From Piromyces finnis (lineage: Eukaryota; Neocallimastigomycota; Neocallimastigomycetes; Neocallimastigales; Neocallimastigaceae), in the NCBI GenBank assembly GCA_002104945.1, contig MCFH01000106.1, forward strand, positions 1 to 53,605: a DNA stretch of 53,605 nucleotides. The letters are read 5' to 3'. A program made the position numbers and the translations under genes. The notes beneath the pieces were generated by a model. The model saw only the letters and a program-made list of their open reading frames with translations, did not search any database and had not been told where the DNA came from. Each line of letters begins with the position of its first letter. Within the stretch, counting starts at the first letter, position 1. Positions 21,547 through 33,000 of the stretch are shown here, piece after piece.

Positions 21547-22715
21547 ATGGTCACCGTACCATCCGAATATATTGAATTTTTAGAAGTGTTTAATGAAAAA
21601 AATTGTGAAGTGTTACCTCCTCATAAACCTTATGATTGTGAAATCAAACTTAAGGATGATTCAACTTTATTTTATGGACCCTTGTATCCATTAACTGAAG
21701 TTGAAAGAGAGGAACTTAAAAAATATATAGATGAAAATTTAAATAAGGGTTTTATTAGGAAATCATCGTCTCCTGCTGGTGCCCCAATTTTGTTTGTTAA
21801 AAAGAAGGACGGTTCCTTAAGACTTTGTATTGATTATAGAAAGTTGAATGACATTACCATTCGTAATTCATATCCTTTACCTTTAATAAGTGACCTTTTG
21901 GATAGGGTGAAAAATGCTAAAATTTTCACTAAATTAGATCTCAAATCTGCTTATAATCTTGTTCGCATTAAAGAAGGTGATGAATACAAAACAGCTTTTC
22001 GTACTAGGTATGGTCATTTTGAATATCTGGTTATACCTTTTGGATTAAAGAATGCACCTGCAACCATTCAACACTTTATTAACGATGTTCTTAGTGATTA
22101 TTTAGATGATTTTGTTATCTAATATATTGATGATATCCTTATTTATTCTAATAATATCGAAGAACATGAGCATGTTAAAAAGGTACTTAAGAAACTACTT
22201 GAAAATAATCTTTATGTTAAATTAGAAAAATGTGAGTTTGATGTTAAGAAAACCACTTTTCTTGGTTATGTCATTTCAAAAGATGGGTTGCAAATGGACA
22301 AATGGACTAGAATAAAGTTAAAGCAATTCTCGATTGCCAGGTTCCCAAGAAAGTTAAAGAGGTTCAGTCTTTTATTGGTCTATGTAACTACTACAGAATT
22401 TTTATTTAAGACTTTGCTAAAATTGCAAACCCTCTTCACAAACTCACTAGAAAAAATGTTGCTTTTAACTGGGGGAAAGAAGTTCAGGACGCTTTTATTT
22501 TATTAAAAACTTTGTTCACGTCAGCTCCTATTCTGAAACATGCGGATAGTAATAAACAATTTATTGTAGAAACTGATGCTAGTAATTATGCTGTCGGTGC
22601 TATTCTCTCTCAAGAGTTTGATGGCAAATTACATCCCATTGCATTTCTTTCTAAAAGTTGACGAGTTGTCAAAGAAACTATCCTATATATGACAAAGAGG
22701 CTCGCAATTTACTTC
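21547..22715 (+). pseudogene. RT/RNase H of element 3, broken
   Basis: Starts in a new frame relative to gag-protease. RT motifs '[11 protein letters not shown]', '[13 protein letters not shown]' and '[13 protein letters not shown]' are readable up to a TAA at 22120-22122, exactly one codon before the catalytic YIDD. Beyond it the homology continues ('[11 protein letters not shown]', '[16 protein letters not shown]') and then shifts frame near 22290. RNase H starts ('ETDASNYAVGAILSQ') but is cut off near 22715 and joined to the integrase core. Confidence 0.85.
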
Positions 22716-23655
22716 TAATTTCTGGTCAAGACTTTGTGACCTTCTTAATATCAAGCATTCATTGTCAACTGCTAACCATCCGCAGACAGATGGTCAAACG
22801 GAGAGGGTGAACGGCATATTAGAACAATATTTCCGTTGTTTTATCAATAAGAAGCAGAATAACTGGGTTGATCTTATTCCATTTGCTGAATTTGCATATA
22901 ATAACACTTTACAGCAATCTATAAATCAATCCCCATTCTTTGCTAATTATGGTTTTCATCCAAAGTTCAGCTTGGAAATCCCGGCTAATGATAGACCTAG
23001 TAGAGCTGAACAAAGAGTAATTGATATGAATAAAAACTTTAAATTATTAAAAGAAAACTTAGAAAAAGCAAAAGAAACATATAAGAAATATGACGATATG
23101 AAAAGAATGAGTCCCCCGGAATTTGAAGTGGGAAAGAAGGTATGGTTATTGAAAGATTCTCCTGGAACTAACTTGAAGAAGAAATTAGCACCTCAAATGC
23201 TTGGTCCATTTGAAATAATTGAAAAAGTTAGTTCTCTCGCTTTGAAATTGAAACTCCCAAAGACAATGAGATGTCATCCAGTCTTTCATGTCTCATTGTT
23301 AGAACCATACTTTGTAAACGAGTTTATAGATAGGTCTAATAGTAGGAAAAGAAATATTCATTTTAACACAGATTTGATTGAAAAAATTCCAGTAAAAATT
23401 GAGAAGATGAAATCTGTTAATGGTGAAACATTTTATAAATTATCGTGGAAAGGATTTGACAAATCCACTTGGGTTTCAGAATATCAGATTCCAGACAAAC
23501 AATTAATACAAGAGTTCGAAAGAAACTCTAAAAAGTCAAAACATAAGTCGAATGATTTCTCCATGAAAATTAGAAAGAATAAAGTTTATAATCTAATTAA
23601 GCATAAATACCAAACATTTGTAATTGAAATTCCTTCGAGAAAGGATTCTTTATAA
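22716..23655 (+). pseudogene. Integrase C-terminal half of element 3
   Basis: Begins within the DDE core, just before 'HPQTDGQTERVN' which carries the catalytic Glu. The zinc-binding module and the first two Asp are deleted together with the end of RNase H (about 1 kb by comparison with element 2). The rest is intact: GPY/F region ('LGPFEIIEKVSS', 'HPVFHVSLLEPYF') and a chromodomain-like tail with 'LSWKGFDKSTWV', ending at a stop at 23653-23655. Confidence 0.88.
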
Positions 23656-23675
23656 ATTAATCTCGCAGGAGCTCG

Positions 23676-23691
23676 ACTTATAGAGAGAGAT
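23676..23691 (+). other. Polypurine tract of element 3
   Basis: Purine run TAGAGAGAGA ending one base before the 3' LTR start at 23692; the expected site of plus-strand priming. Confidence 0.7.
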
Positions 23692-24330
23692 TGTAAAGAT
23701 ATCAAACGCCACAGATTGATATCTTTAATGTAACTTAAGCCATAAATATTATTGTTTAAGTTACACGATTATATTAGAGAAAAAGAAAATGGGACATAAT
23801 TTATTTATTAATAATTAAAGTTTAAAACAAAATAAATTGTTAATTTATTTTTAATGTTTAACAAATAAATTAAAATTCTCAATTCAAACCCCTAGTTTTA
23901 GTATTGTTTTGTAATAGAAATAGACATCTAGTATATAATTATTAAATGTTTAATATATCAATAATACATGGGCACATATTCAAATTGAATAGTACTTGAT
24001 TTGAATTACCTATTTAATTGTACTAAAATAGTTATAGTTTAATTATTTATTAATAATTATGATTTTAACATAGGTTTTAAATAATAATATATTTATTTAT
24101 AATATATTATTATTTAAAATTCTCAATATTACAGATTTAAATTGAGAATTTTAATTTATGTTAAACAGTAAAAATAAATTAACAATTTATTTTGTTTTAA
24201 ACTTTAATTATTAATAAATAAATTATGTCCCATTTTCTTTTTCTCTAATATAATCGTGTAACTTAAATAATAATATTTATGGCTTAAGTTACATTAAAGA
24301 TATCAATCTGTGGCGTTTGATATCTTTACA
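23692..24330. repeat. LTR-A palindrome: 3' LTR joined to inverted LTR
   Basis: A 3' LTR starts at 23692 and follows family A for about 390 bases. An inverted family A piece then runs from about 24135 to its LTR start at 24330. The outer arms, about 195 bases each, pair almost perfectly. Near the tip lies a perfect 19-base-pair hairpin (24075-24093 with 24101-24119, 7-base loop). Both arms share variants missing from other LTR-A copies (ACGATTATATTAGAG in place of ACGAATTATATTACAG). Confidence 0.88.
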
Positions 24331-24689
24331 ATAATTAAAATGATGTTCTTGATTTTTACAGAGATGATTAGATATTATAAAATGAGAATTTTAGTAATAG
24401 TAATAGTGAATAAGTAGTATATTTGTATATGAAAGATAGTTATTTTAAATATATGTTATTAATGAATAAATGTATAATTTCTAAGTATAATATATTTTAA
24501 TAAAGATAAATATTTAATAATAATAAAATGTTTCTTTTGTTTACTTAATAATAATAATAAATAAATAAATAAATAAATAATATATCTTATAATTATTAAT
24601 AAATTGAATATATTATTTCAGTAATATTCCTTATTAACACAACCTCAAAATAAAAAATATTATTATGATATTTTATTTCATAATGTATC
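24331..24689. other. AT-rich spacer
   Basis: No gene seen. It contains a short AAATA repeat at about 24560-24580. Confidence 0.5.
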
Positions 24690-25019
24690 AACGTAGACAT
24701 TACGTTTAAAACACCTTTAATATTTGTTTATGTTTATATACATTAGTCACATGTGTTCATAAATATTATATAAATAAATAAAATTATGTGTCCATAAATG
24801 CCCACAAATAAAAATAAAATATTTTTATCTAATATAATAAATTATAAATAAACTAATATTAAATTACTACAACATAAAAGAAACATATATCAAAATATAC
24901 ATCATTTTCATGACTATATGACCTTACATCTCATTATATAACTGTAATATTTACAATGTAAATTTTTCTCTTTGTTAACCTTATTAATAAAATTATTTTT
25001 TAATTAAATTTATTTCACA
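24690..25019 (+). repeat. LTR-like repeat, family G (approximate start)
   Basis: Shares GTAGACATTACGTTTA and the segment up to the CA at 25018-25019 with scattered pieces at 17844-18115 and 44886-44928. The end (TTAAATTTATTTCACA) is followed by leader-like DNA and a short frame at 25151, so this is probably the 5' LTR of an otherwise lost element. Confidence 0.55.
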
Positions 25020-25150
25020 GATTAAGAGTCTCAAACTCTAATTAATAATAAAATTTCTTAAGAAAAGAAAAAATTAAAGCAAAAATTTTTGTGTATTAAA
25101 ATTTTTTAATACGTCTCAATAATTCATTTTAGCCAATTACCAACGTTTTC

Positions 25151-25273
25151 ATGGAAATTTCAAATTTAATACGAGATCTTTTAATCAAGGCAGCCCCTTC
25201 TAGACATGATCTTACTAGCTACCTTGAACAAGACATCGTTGGAACTATTAAAGACTGTGACGATATCAAGTAT
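25151..25273 (+). pseudogene. Short N-terminal frame cut by an LTR
   Basis: ATG at 25151 opens 41 codons (begins MEISNLIRDLLIKAAPS) with ordinary, non-repetitive composition and better GC than its surroundings. It runs straight into the LTR-C at 25274. It lies about 130 bases after the LTR-G end, the place of a gag start, so I read it as the start of the gag of the G element. The family is not recognised. Confidence 0.35.
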
Positions 25274-25770
25274 TGTAAAAGGTTTATTATATATTAGTAA
25301 ATAAGTTAATGTTAAATAATAAGTTAAATAAGTTAGTTATCAAATCTCTATACGAGTTAATAATTAATTAAAATTTTATAAAAAATAATAAAAGAACTAA
25401 AATAATTGTTATAATACAAAAATAAATATAAATAAATATATATTAATATGAAATATTACCTACTTAAATAATTAATTTTTATTATTATCTTTTATTTATT
25501 AATTATAACTATCTACATTAATTATTATTATAGTTATTAATTTACTTTAATACTAACGCTAAAGTATTTAACGTTAGTTTATACTATACTATTTAACTAT
25601 AATAGTTTATTTACTAAATCACTTGATTGGGTGAAGTAAATAACCTTTCTATTTAATTAATAACCATTAATATATGGTTATGCATATTTCTGGTAATAAA
25701 TGTTAACCAGAATATATGGTTTCATTTGAAATATTTGTGGGCAAACTTATGGCCACAAATATTTCTTACA
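25274..25770 (-). repeat. Solo LTR, family C
   Basis: A 497-base LTR on the minus strand (TGTAAGAAATATTTGTGGCC start at 25770, CTTTTACA end at 25274). It matches the two plus-strand copies at 41652-42145 and 42150-42646. Flanks AGTAT and TTGTT do not match, so no target duplication is visible. Confidence 0.85.
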
Positions 25771-25789
25771 TTGTTATGGTAACATTATG

Positions 25790-25935
25790 ATGCCGGTGTT
25801 AGTTCTTCTGGTTTATTGTAGTATGGTTCAAACTAACTGATGTGAAACACTGGATATAATTTAGGTAAAGGTGGTTTACTAATATCTAGGCGGTAGTTAA
25901 GCTTTGACAATACAACGTTTCTTGGTTGTTAGTGT
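25790..25935 (-). pseudogene. Ty3 integrase C-terminus remnant
   Basis: Minus-strand translation gives a degenerate GPY/F-to-tail segment (KLYPVFHIS, then FEPYYN) typical of the end of Ty3 integrases. There is no intact frame. Confidence 0.5.
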
Positions 25936-25948
25936 TCCTGTAGCCTTT

Positions 25949-25991
25949 CATTATATTCAGCGGTAAAATGCCTTTACCGCTGAATATAATG
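25949..25991. repeat. Perfect 19-bp hairpin
   Basis: 25949-25967 is the exact reverse complement of 25973-25991 with a 5-base loop. The stem includes AGCGGTAAA and is GC-richer than the surroundings. It lies inside integrase remnants and may mark a fold-back rearrangement. Confidence 0.9.
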
Positions 25992-26145
25992 AAGCCACCT
26001 CAAGCTAACTTGGATAGTAGACTCATTTGCTTCCAACCTTTGGTCTACTTCAAAAAATATTTACTGAAGAGCCTTGTTTATCTCGTTTTTTTAAACCTCA
26101 ATACCATGGAGCTGTTCTTCCATTTCACCCATAATGGCATAAACA

Positions 26146-26237
26146 AATGCTAAATACTTTAGCTTTAGTATTAAAGTAAATTAATAACTATAATAATAAT
26201 TAATGCATAATAATTATAATTAATAAATAAAAAATAC
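26146..26237. repeat. LTR-C partial copy
   Basis: Matches the middle of LTR-C (42350-42440): TACTTTAGCTTTAGTATTAAAG and the AT-rich stretch that follows. Confidence 0.55.
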
Positions 26238-26800
26238 TGGATCTTACCGTAGTGTTTTCTTTGTCAAGAATCATTTCAATTTCATACTTTTCTTCGTTAT
26301 TAAATTATTATAGGTGGTGGTAGTGACTTCTTGTTTCTTCCAAATTTTTCTTCATAGTACAGCTCAAATTCTAATAAGTGAATAATTGGATGAATCCTAG
26401 TATTTGGAGCGAGGTCTATTTTGTAGGATACTTTAGATACTTTTTTTATTATTTTATAGGGTCCAAACATTCTAGGTTTCAATTTCTTGTTTCCATCATG
26501 AATAAAAGTGAGAATGTTTCAAAGATTCCTGAATAGCATTATTATAATTGAATTCAGCTAAGTATAAATAATCATTCCAGTCATTATCTTTGTAGTTAGT
26601 AAAGTATCTTAAATACTGTTCCACAATGGAGTTTACCCTCTCTGTTAAATCATTGGTTTAGTGGTAAAATGGAGAAGATAATTTCCATGGTAATATTAAG
26701 AGAATTACATATTGCTATCCAGAATTTGGAGGTGAATTTATCACCTCTATCAGTTGAGTTGTGAATACTTAATCATTAAATTCCTAGGATATCACAATAT
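26238..26800 (-). pseudogene. Ty3 integrase remnant
   Basis: Degenerate minus-strand integrase. Moving from high to low coordinates, it shows the D-to-E part of the core (RGDKFTSKFW near 26740; the site equivalent to GQTERVN near 26650 is mutated), the 'LAEFNYNN' equivalent near 26550, and the C-terminal 'KPRMFGPYKIIKKVSK' and 'HPIIHLLEFELYYEE' at 26300-26482. It has several stops. It resembles elements 2 and 4 more than 1 and 3. Confidence 0.7.
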
Positions 26801-27309
26801 GAGGGGAAATATACAACGTAAAATCCTAATTATTTCATCAATTAAATAAAGTATATTATAGAAGTTTATATTTTATGAATATATGTCCTTGAGTTTTTTT
26901 GGAAATAATGTTTTAGAACTTTATTTTTTCCCCTACTTTTTATTGTAATATTATAATTATTTATATAAATACTCCTTCAAAATATAACTAAATAATTAAT
27001 AGAAATGATAAAATAAGAATCTTTTAATGATGTCAAAACTATTAATTTTTTTATTGTTAATTAATTTAAAAGATATTTGTTTTTAATAAAAAAATTATAT
27101 GAATAATTTCATAATTATGAAAATATTATATAAATATGTTATTTTTTAAAAAAAAATTATATTAAAATTCTAATTAATTATTAAATAATTAAAAATATGT
27201 TTTAATTAAATATATATATTACATAAAAAGGATATGCATTTTTCTATTATTAATAATTAAATATTTTAATATAATAAAAAAAGTATAATTATAGTTGTAG
27301 ATATTTAAA
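26801..27309. other. AT-rich upstream region of the pyruvyl transferase gene
   Basis: No frame or repeat recognised. It presumably includes the promoter; no element can be singled out in such AT-rich DNA. Confidence 0.5.
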
Positions 27310-28869
27310 ATGAAAAATATATTTTTGATAAGGTTGTATTTTTAAAATTTATAATATATATTTATTTATATAATTAATTTTTTTTTTTATTTTTTTAGGT
27401 TTATATTTTTTATTTATATAATACAAAAAATAGAAATAGTAAAACCTACTTATATTGAATTAAATGGAAAAAGGATTAATAAAAAAACAATAAATAGTAA
27501 TGATTTACCTAGAAAACATAAAAGTTCAGATAATTTAAATTTAAAGAAAAATGTGCAATTATTTAAAAAATATAATGAAACGAATTACAGAAACGGAAAG
27601 GATTTAATTTCTGTAAATATGAGTAGATTAAGCAATTCAATTTTTTTTCATACAATTATTTCAGAGAAAGAATGTTTATCGGAAACTCTTTCATCAATAT
27701 ATTTTATGAAAGGATTTTTAAGAGATATCTGTTTAAAAGAAAAATACTACAATTTTAAAGATATTTTAAGTTCAGATTATGTATCTAAACCATCATTTGA
27801 ATTCTATAATGAAAAGTTATTCTATTATTTAATAGAAAATAAAGGATTTAATGAAGGTTATTCTCGTTTAAGAAACACAAAAAAAAATGTTGCAGTATTT
27901 AATTTGTTTTGGTCAAAGAATTATGGAGCAATTTTGACAGCATATGCATTACAAACAATTTTATTGAAAATGGGATATAATCCATATTTAATTAAATATA
28001 CAAATAAAAAGTTAGTTGAAAAAAATACAGACCCTTTTTGGAAATTTGAACAAGAAAATTTATTTTCAAGCAAGAATATAATTAATTTCAATGATTTAAG
28101 TTTATTAAATAAGTATTATGATAATTTTATTGTTGGTAGTGATCAAATTTGGCGTTATAAATATACTAAACACTTATATAAAACATATTTTTTATCTTTT
28201 GTGGATAAAAATAAAAAAAAAATAGCATATGCAGCTAGCTTTGGAAAAAATTATTGGGAAGGAAGGAAGAAAGTTACAAAAAAAATTAGAAAAAATATAA
28301 GAACGTTTGATGGTATATCAGTTAGAGAAAAATCCGGAATTAAGATATGTAAAAATACCTTTAAAGTGAAATGTAAAGCAGTTTTTGACCCTGTATTTAT
28401 TATGAAGAAAAATGACTGGAAAGCATTATTAAAAAAATCAACAATAAATTTAAATTCATTCTGTCTAATATACATATTAGATGAAACATTTAAATTAAAT
28501 AGTCAAATAAACATTATTATAAAAAGTTTAAATATCACTGGATATTGGTTAAATATAGGAAATACAAACGTATATGATTTTTTAAAAAGTTTTCAGTCTT
28601 CACAAAGAGTTATAACGGATTCTTATCATGGACTTTGCTTTTCTATAATTTTTAAAAAAGATTTTATATGTCTAAATAACAAAGGAAGAGGAGAAGAAAG
28701 ATTTATATCATTATTATCCGATTTAAACCTAATGGATAGATTATATGATGATTTTAGTGAGGTTAAATGGGAAAATTTACCACCGATTGATTATAAAAAA
28801 ATTGAAAATATTATTGAAGAAAAACGAAAAGAAGGCATCGATTTTTTACTTTCAAATTTAGAAAAGTAA
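27310..28869 (+). CDS. Polysaccharide pyruvyl transferase-like protein, membrane-anchored
   Basis: The family transfers pyruvate from phosphoenolpyruvate to sugars as a ketal (bacterial CsaB/WcaK type; Pvg1 in fission yeast). My gene model has a short exon at 27310-27332, an intron at 27333-27398 (66 bases, ending TTTTTTTAG) and exon 2 at 27399-28869, giving 497 residues. A donor at 27336 (GTATTT) also keeps frame. Without splicing, the frame from 27355 has no ATG until inside the protein. Splicing adds an N-terminus with a hydrophobic signal anchor (MKNIF, then FIFFIYII), suggesting a Golgi-type type II protein. Domain motifs in spliced numbering: NYGA at 182-185, VGSDQIW at 253-259, DGISVRE at 312-318, FDPVF at 337-341, TDSYHG at 414-419. 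About 170 residues precede the domain. Substrate unknown. No repeats inside; neighbours are all mobile elements. Confidence 0.85.
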
Positions 28870-29289
28870 ATGAATATTTGATAATTAAAACATCTAAAAA
28901 TATAATAATAAATAATTTTTTAATCATAATAATATAGTATTTAGAAAAAAACTTTTATAAATAAATATTTAATAATATTTATAATAATAAAATATATATA
29001 ATATTAATAATCTTTAATTAAATGATTATAGAAAATTTTTAAAAAGATGATATTTTTTCAATATATTAGAATAAGCATAATAGTAATTTAAATAAAATAT
29101 TGACCTTATCGTTAAATTGTATTTAAAATTATTAATCTATCATAATGAATCCTCTTACTAGACATTCATATTAATATTATTATATCTTATATTCGAAATC
29201 ATAAGATATTTTTAATAGCATCTCTTGTTTGTATATTCTTTAAATTATATATATCATCTGCTTCAATAATGTTATACTGTTATACTTAA
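28870..29289. other. AT-rich spacer
   Basis: Downstream of the pyruvyl transferase gene; no gene or repeat recognised. Confidence 0.5.
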
Positions 29290-29314
29290 TTTAAAAAGAG
29301 GTTTACTTTCCCTT

Positions 29315-29440
29315 AGGGAACGGGCCTTCATTTATTTTAATAAATGAGGTTTCTCAAGCAGCTCTACTTATGCTCATAGTACTGAGCGAGTAGAAAAAAT
29401 AATAAATAAATCTAATCATTGCTCAATGGATGCTTGGTTA
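29315..29440 (+). promoter_or_regulatory. LINE 5' UTR monomer (single copy)
   Basis: A roughly 125-base unit with CATTTATTTTAATAAATG and a stem-loop (29364-29369 CTACTT with 29388-29393 GAGTAG, enclosing CTCA/TGAG). It is present once here and twice in tandem in copy 2. LINE 5' UTR monomers often hold an internal promoter, but no promoter element is directly visible. Confidence 0.55.
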
Positions 29441-30071
29441 GTCTTTATTGGTAAAAATGTAAGGACTAAGCTCATGATACTGAGCGAATTAACACTTTTC
29501 CATCGAGTATTAGTTTATTAGATGGATAAGTTGAATGTTTGATATTCAGTTAAGTTTGTTTAGCATTTAATTAGAAGAGTAATACATTATTGTTGCTTAA
29601 TTTTTTCTTTTAATTCATGTAGGTACTACTCTTGTAAGAATTCAATGTAGTCAACTTTAGCATTTGCATTGTATTTTTATATTCATGTAACTATTGTTGA
29701 ATTGTTTCCTGTAAGAGATTGATTCACTCTACATCATGTAAAAATACTATTAACAATCTTTCTAGTGTCGACATTCAATTCCGATTTAAAGTTTTACCAA
29801 TTTAAATATTTATGAAAAGTAAAGTCAAATAATTTTTAGTGTCAAAAAGCGAATCGAATTTACTAACAACAAACCAAAACTAGAATTTACAAAGAAAAAT
29901 TACAACTTCAAATTCAAAAAAAGAAATTATAATCAAAGCATTGAAACAATTTTTTGTACTATCCAGTACTTTTTTAAGAAGAAAGATACAGTTTTTTTTC
30001 CCATTATATTTATAATTATTTATTAGTTCTTATTTTATATTCAATTTATTTTTTAATTAGAATTAATTATC

Positions 30072-33000
30072 ATGTCCGTCCTTTATATCAAAGATAAGAA
30101 TTATATCAGACGTGGTACCCGCTCTTATGGTATCCCCTTAGATAATATTAGATCCTTCTTTATCCGTGGTATTCGATCATGGTCAGTTAGCAAACTATGG
30201 GAAAAACTCGAGGTTATTCTGAAGGACAATTTTAATTCAGTTATTAGTGTTAAATATTTGAAGAATTTCAATGATCACTTTTTCTTAGTCAAGGTTCATG
30301 GTTCAATGAAAGACTGTTATAATATTTTACACATCTTAAGGAAGAAACTTTCAACTGCCAAAATTTCCTTTTCAGCTCGTAGTAGAAGGAATCACAAATA
30401 CACTTTTTCTTCACTCAAACGTAAATTTTTAGTTTCCAATAAACAACAACAAACAATTCAACAATCAACTCAACAATCATCTCAACAATCATCTCAACAA
30501 TCTCATCAACATTCAGATCTTCAACAAGATCTCCAACATGAATATACTCCAGATCTACAACAATCACAATTTCAACCTCATCATTCAACAATTAATTCTG
30601 ATAGTTCTATTAACTCCGATAACAATTCAGTAGTTGATAGTTCATCAATTACACCGCCATCTGATAATAGGTCATCTAATTCCTCTGACACATCATCCAT
30701 TAATAACGATGACAATAATAATAATAATAGTTATAGCAATGATTCTTGCTCATCCAACAAGCCCGATAATTTTTCTTTCTGTCTTAGTTGGAATACCAAT
30801 GGGTGGAATCATGAGAAGAGAGATAGCATTAGCTATTTCACAGCTATTTTTAAACCATTATTTTTATGCTTTCAAGAAACTGGGAATGGTTCTGGATCGA
30901 ATACAGAGTATCCTTGTCGTGTTACTTTACGAAATTATAGACACTTTTTCAAGAAAGCTGATGAATCAGTTCCTGGAATGAGAGGTTTATATTTAGGTAT
31001 TCACAATTCGTGTCAAGCCTCACTTGAAAACTTCTTAGGTAAGTATATTATCTCTATTTATACTTTTAGCCTTTGGAATAGATTCAAATGCTCGATTGGG
31101 AATGTTTATATGCCTCATAGTCATCACAACATCTATGTTGATCATGCAAAGTTAGAAGTTCGCTTGTGGTTACAAACTCACTCATCTCATCCATCGATTC
31201 TTGTTGGTGATTTTAATATGTCCAAAGTAAAATTATCCAACTGGTTATCATCTAATGGATTAGGAGATTGGGAAGTTCTTCCACTCAAAGGTTCTTCTAT
31301 CTCTTGGACTCGGGGTGATCAATCTTCCGACATTGATCACGCTCTTATCAACTCGAAGATGAAAGATCTTATTCACTCAGGATCATTCATAAATGATTTT
31401 TATCCTGTTTCAGATCATAAGCCACTCCTTATTAATGGTAAAGTTATTCCTATGGATGATTTTTCTAATGACTTTAGTGTTATTAAGAAAATTCTGAAAT
31501 GGAATAGATTAAAATGTATTGAGGAAAAGAAATCTATTCTCAGTCACAATAAATTCCAAATACTTTCAGCAAAACTCAACGATTCTAATTTTTCGACAGA
31601 TGAACTCTCCAAAGAGTTTACTTCAACTGCTTTTTCAATTGCAGACGAGTTCAGTATTACTTCTGTAAATAATATTATAAAATCGTCATTTCATATTTCA
31701 CAACAAATTTTTAATCTTCAGAAAATCAAAATGAAGCTGTATAGGAAATTTAAAAAAGAAAGAATTTATGATATAGATGAATTGATTAAAAGGATTGAAA
31801 TTTATCATAAGCTCATTAACTACATTCATAAAAAATGTAATGAGTACAGGAAACAAGAATATCTTCATTGGATTAAACCAGGTTGTGAGTATATGAAGAG
31901 TCATAATCCTAAGAAAGCTTGGAAATGGATCAAGAAAACAGCGAAAATCGGAAAAGATACTTTCTTTACTGCTCAACCTATTAAAAATAAAAATGGAGAT
32001 TTAGTTGTTGCTACGGAAGAACAACTAGAGGTATGGCATGATCATTTCGAAAATCTTGCATCTGATCCAAGTGGTGCAAGTCTTGACTTGGAGCAATGGT
32101 ATGAAGAACCAACGAATAAGCGTTTTTCACTCCCTATGCTTGAAGAATGGGATATCAATCAAGATATTAGTATTGATGAAGTCAAGTCAGCTATCCTCTC
32201 TACTCCTAATTATAAAGCATCAGGACCGGATGGTATTCCTATTGAATTTTTCAAAGCATTAATTCCTTCAAGTAATGATTCTAATAATGCTACTGATAAT
32301 AATTCTTCTGGTAATGCCACTACCGATAATAATGCTCATGGTTTAAACTTTATTCATAAATTATTCAACCGTATTTGGGACGGAGACTTCCCCAGCTCAT
32401 GGAATGAATCCAGTATTGTTTCTATTCCGAAGAAGGGTGATTTGACAGATTGTGATAACTACCGTGGTATATCGCTTATCAATAATGGTATTAAGTTGAT
32501 TTCCAAAATTGTCACCACTAGAATTTCAGAATATGGTCTTAAGAACAATTTCATTAGACCGGAACAATTTGGTTTTCGAAAAAAGGAAGAGAGTATCAGT
32601 CTTTTCATCTCAATCCAAGAAATATGTCGTAGACGTCAATTAGATAATAAAGAGACATATTTGGCCTTTTTAGATCTTAGGAAAGCATACGATTCAGTCC
32701 CAATCGGTAATATCCTACATAAATTAGATTGTTTAGGAATTAGAGGTAAGAGTTTACAGTTCCTAAAAAAATTATATCTAACATCTAAGGCTAATGCCAA
32801 ATTAGATGGACAATTCTCGAAATCTTTTGATGTGAAGAAAGGAGTCCGTCAAGGTTGCCCACTTTCTCCAATTCTCTTTAATCTCTTTATTAATGATATT
32901 TTTTAAGGGTGCGAAGATCTTGGAGTCAGTTTAGGAGGCATTCGATGCTGCGGTGGACTATTTGCAGATGATATAGTTATTTGTGCTCCTACAAGATGCT

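Larger units (their letters stand above)
19008..24330 (+). mobile_element. Ty3/gypsy element 3 (LTR-A), decayed
   Basis: Plus-strand element: 5' LTR 19008-19573, primer site, gag-protease, RT, truncated RNase H, integrase with chromodomain-like tail, polypurine tract, and a 3' LTR (from 23692) that turns into an inverted LTR piece ending at 24330. Nonsense codons in gag and RT and a large deletion between RNase H and integrase make it non-functional. Left flank ATAAG and right flank ATAAT differ at one base, so a target duplication around the whole structure is possible but not proved. Confidence 0.88.

Noticed and set aside
25968-26153. A 61-residue plus-strand frame after the hairpin
   Set aside because: It starts inside the hairpin loop and ends in an LTR-C piece; it overlaps degenerate integrase on the other strand and has no independent support.
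29382-29397. Hammerhead-ribozyme-like core (CTGAGCGAG...GAAA) in the LINE 5' UTR
   Set aside because: The invariant GA after CUGAN is absent and no three-way junction can be drawn around it; only the simple stem-loop is supported.
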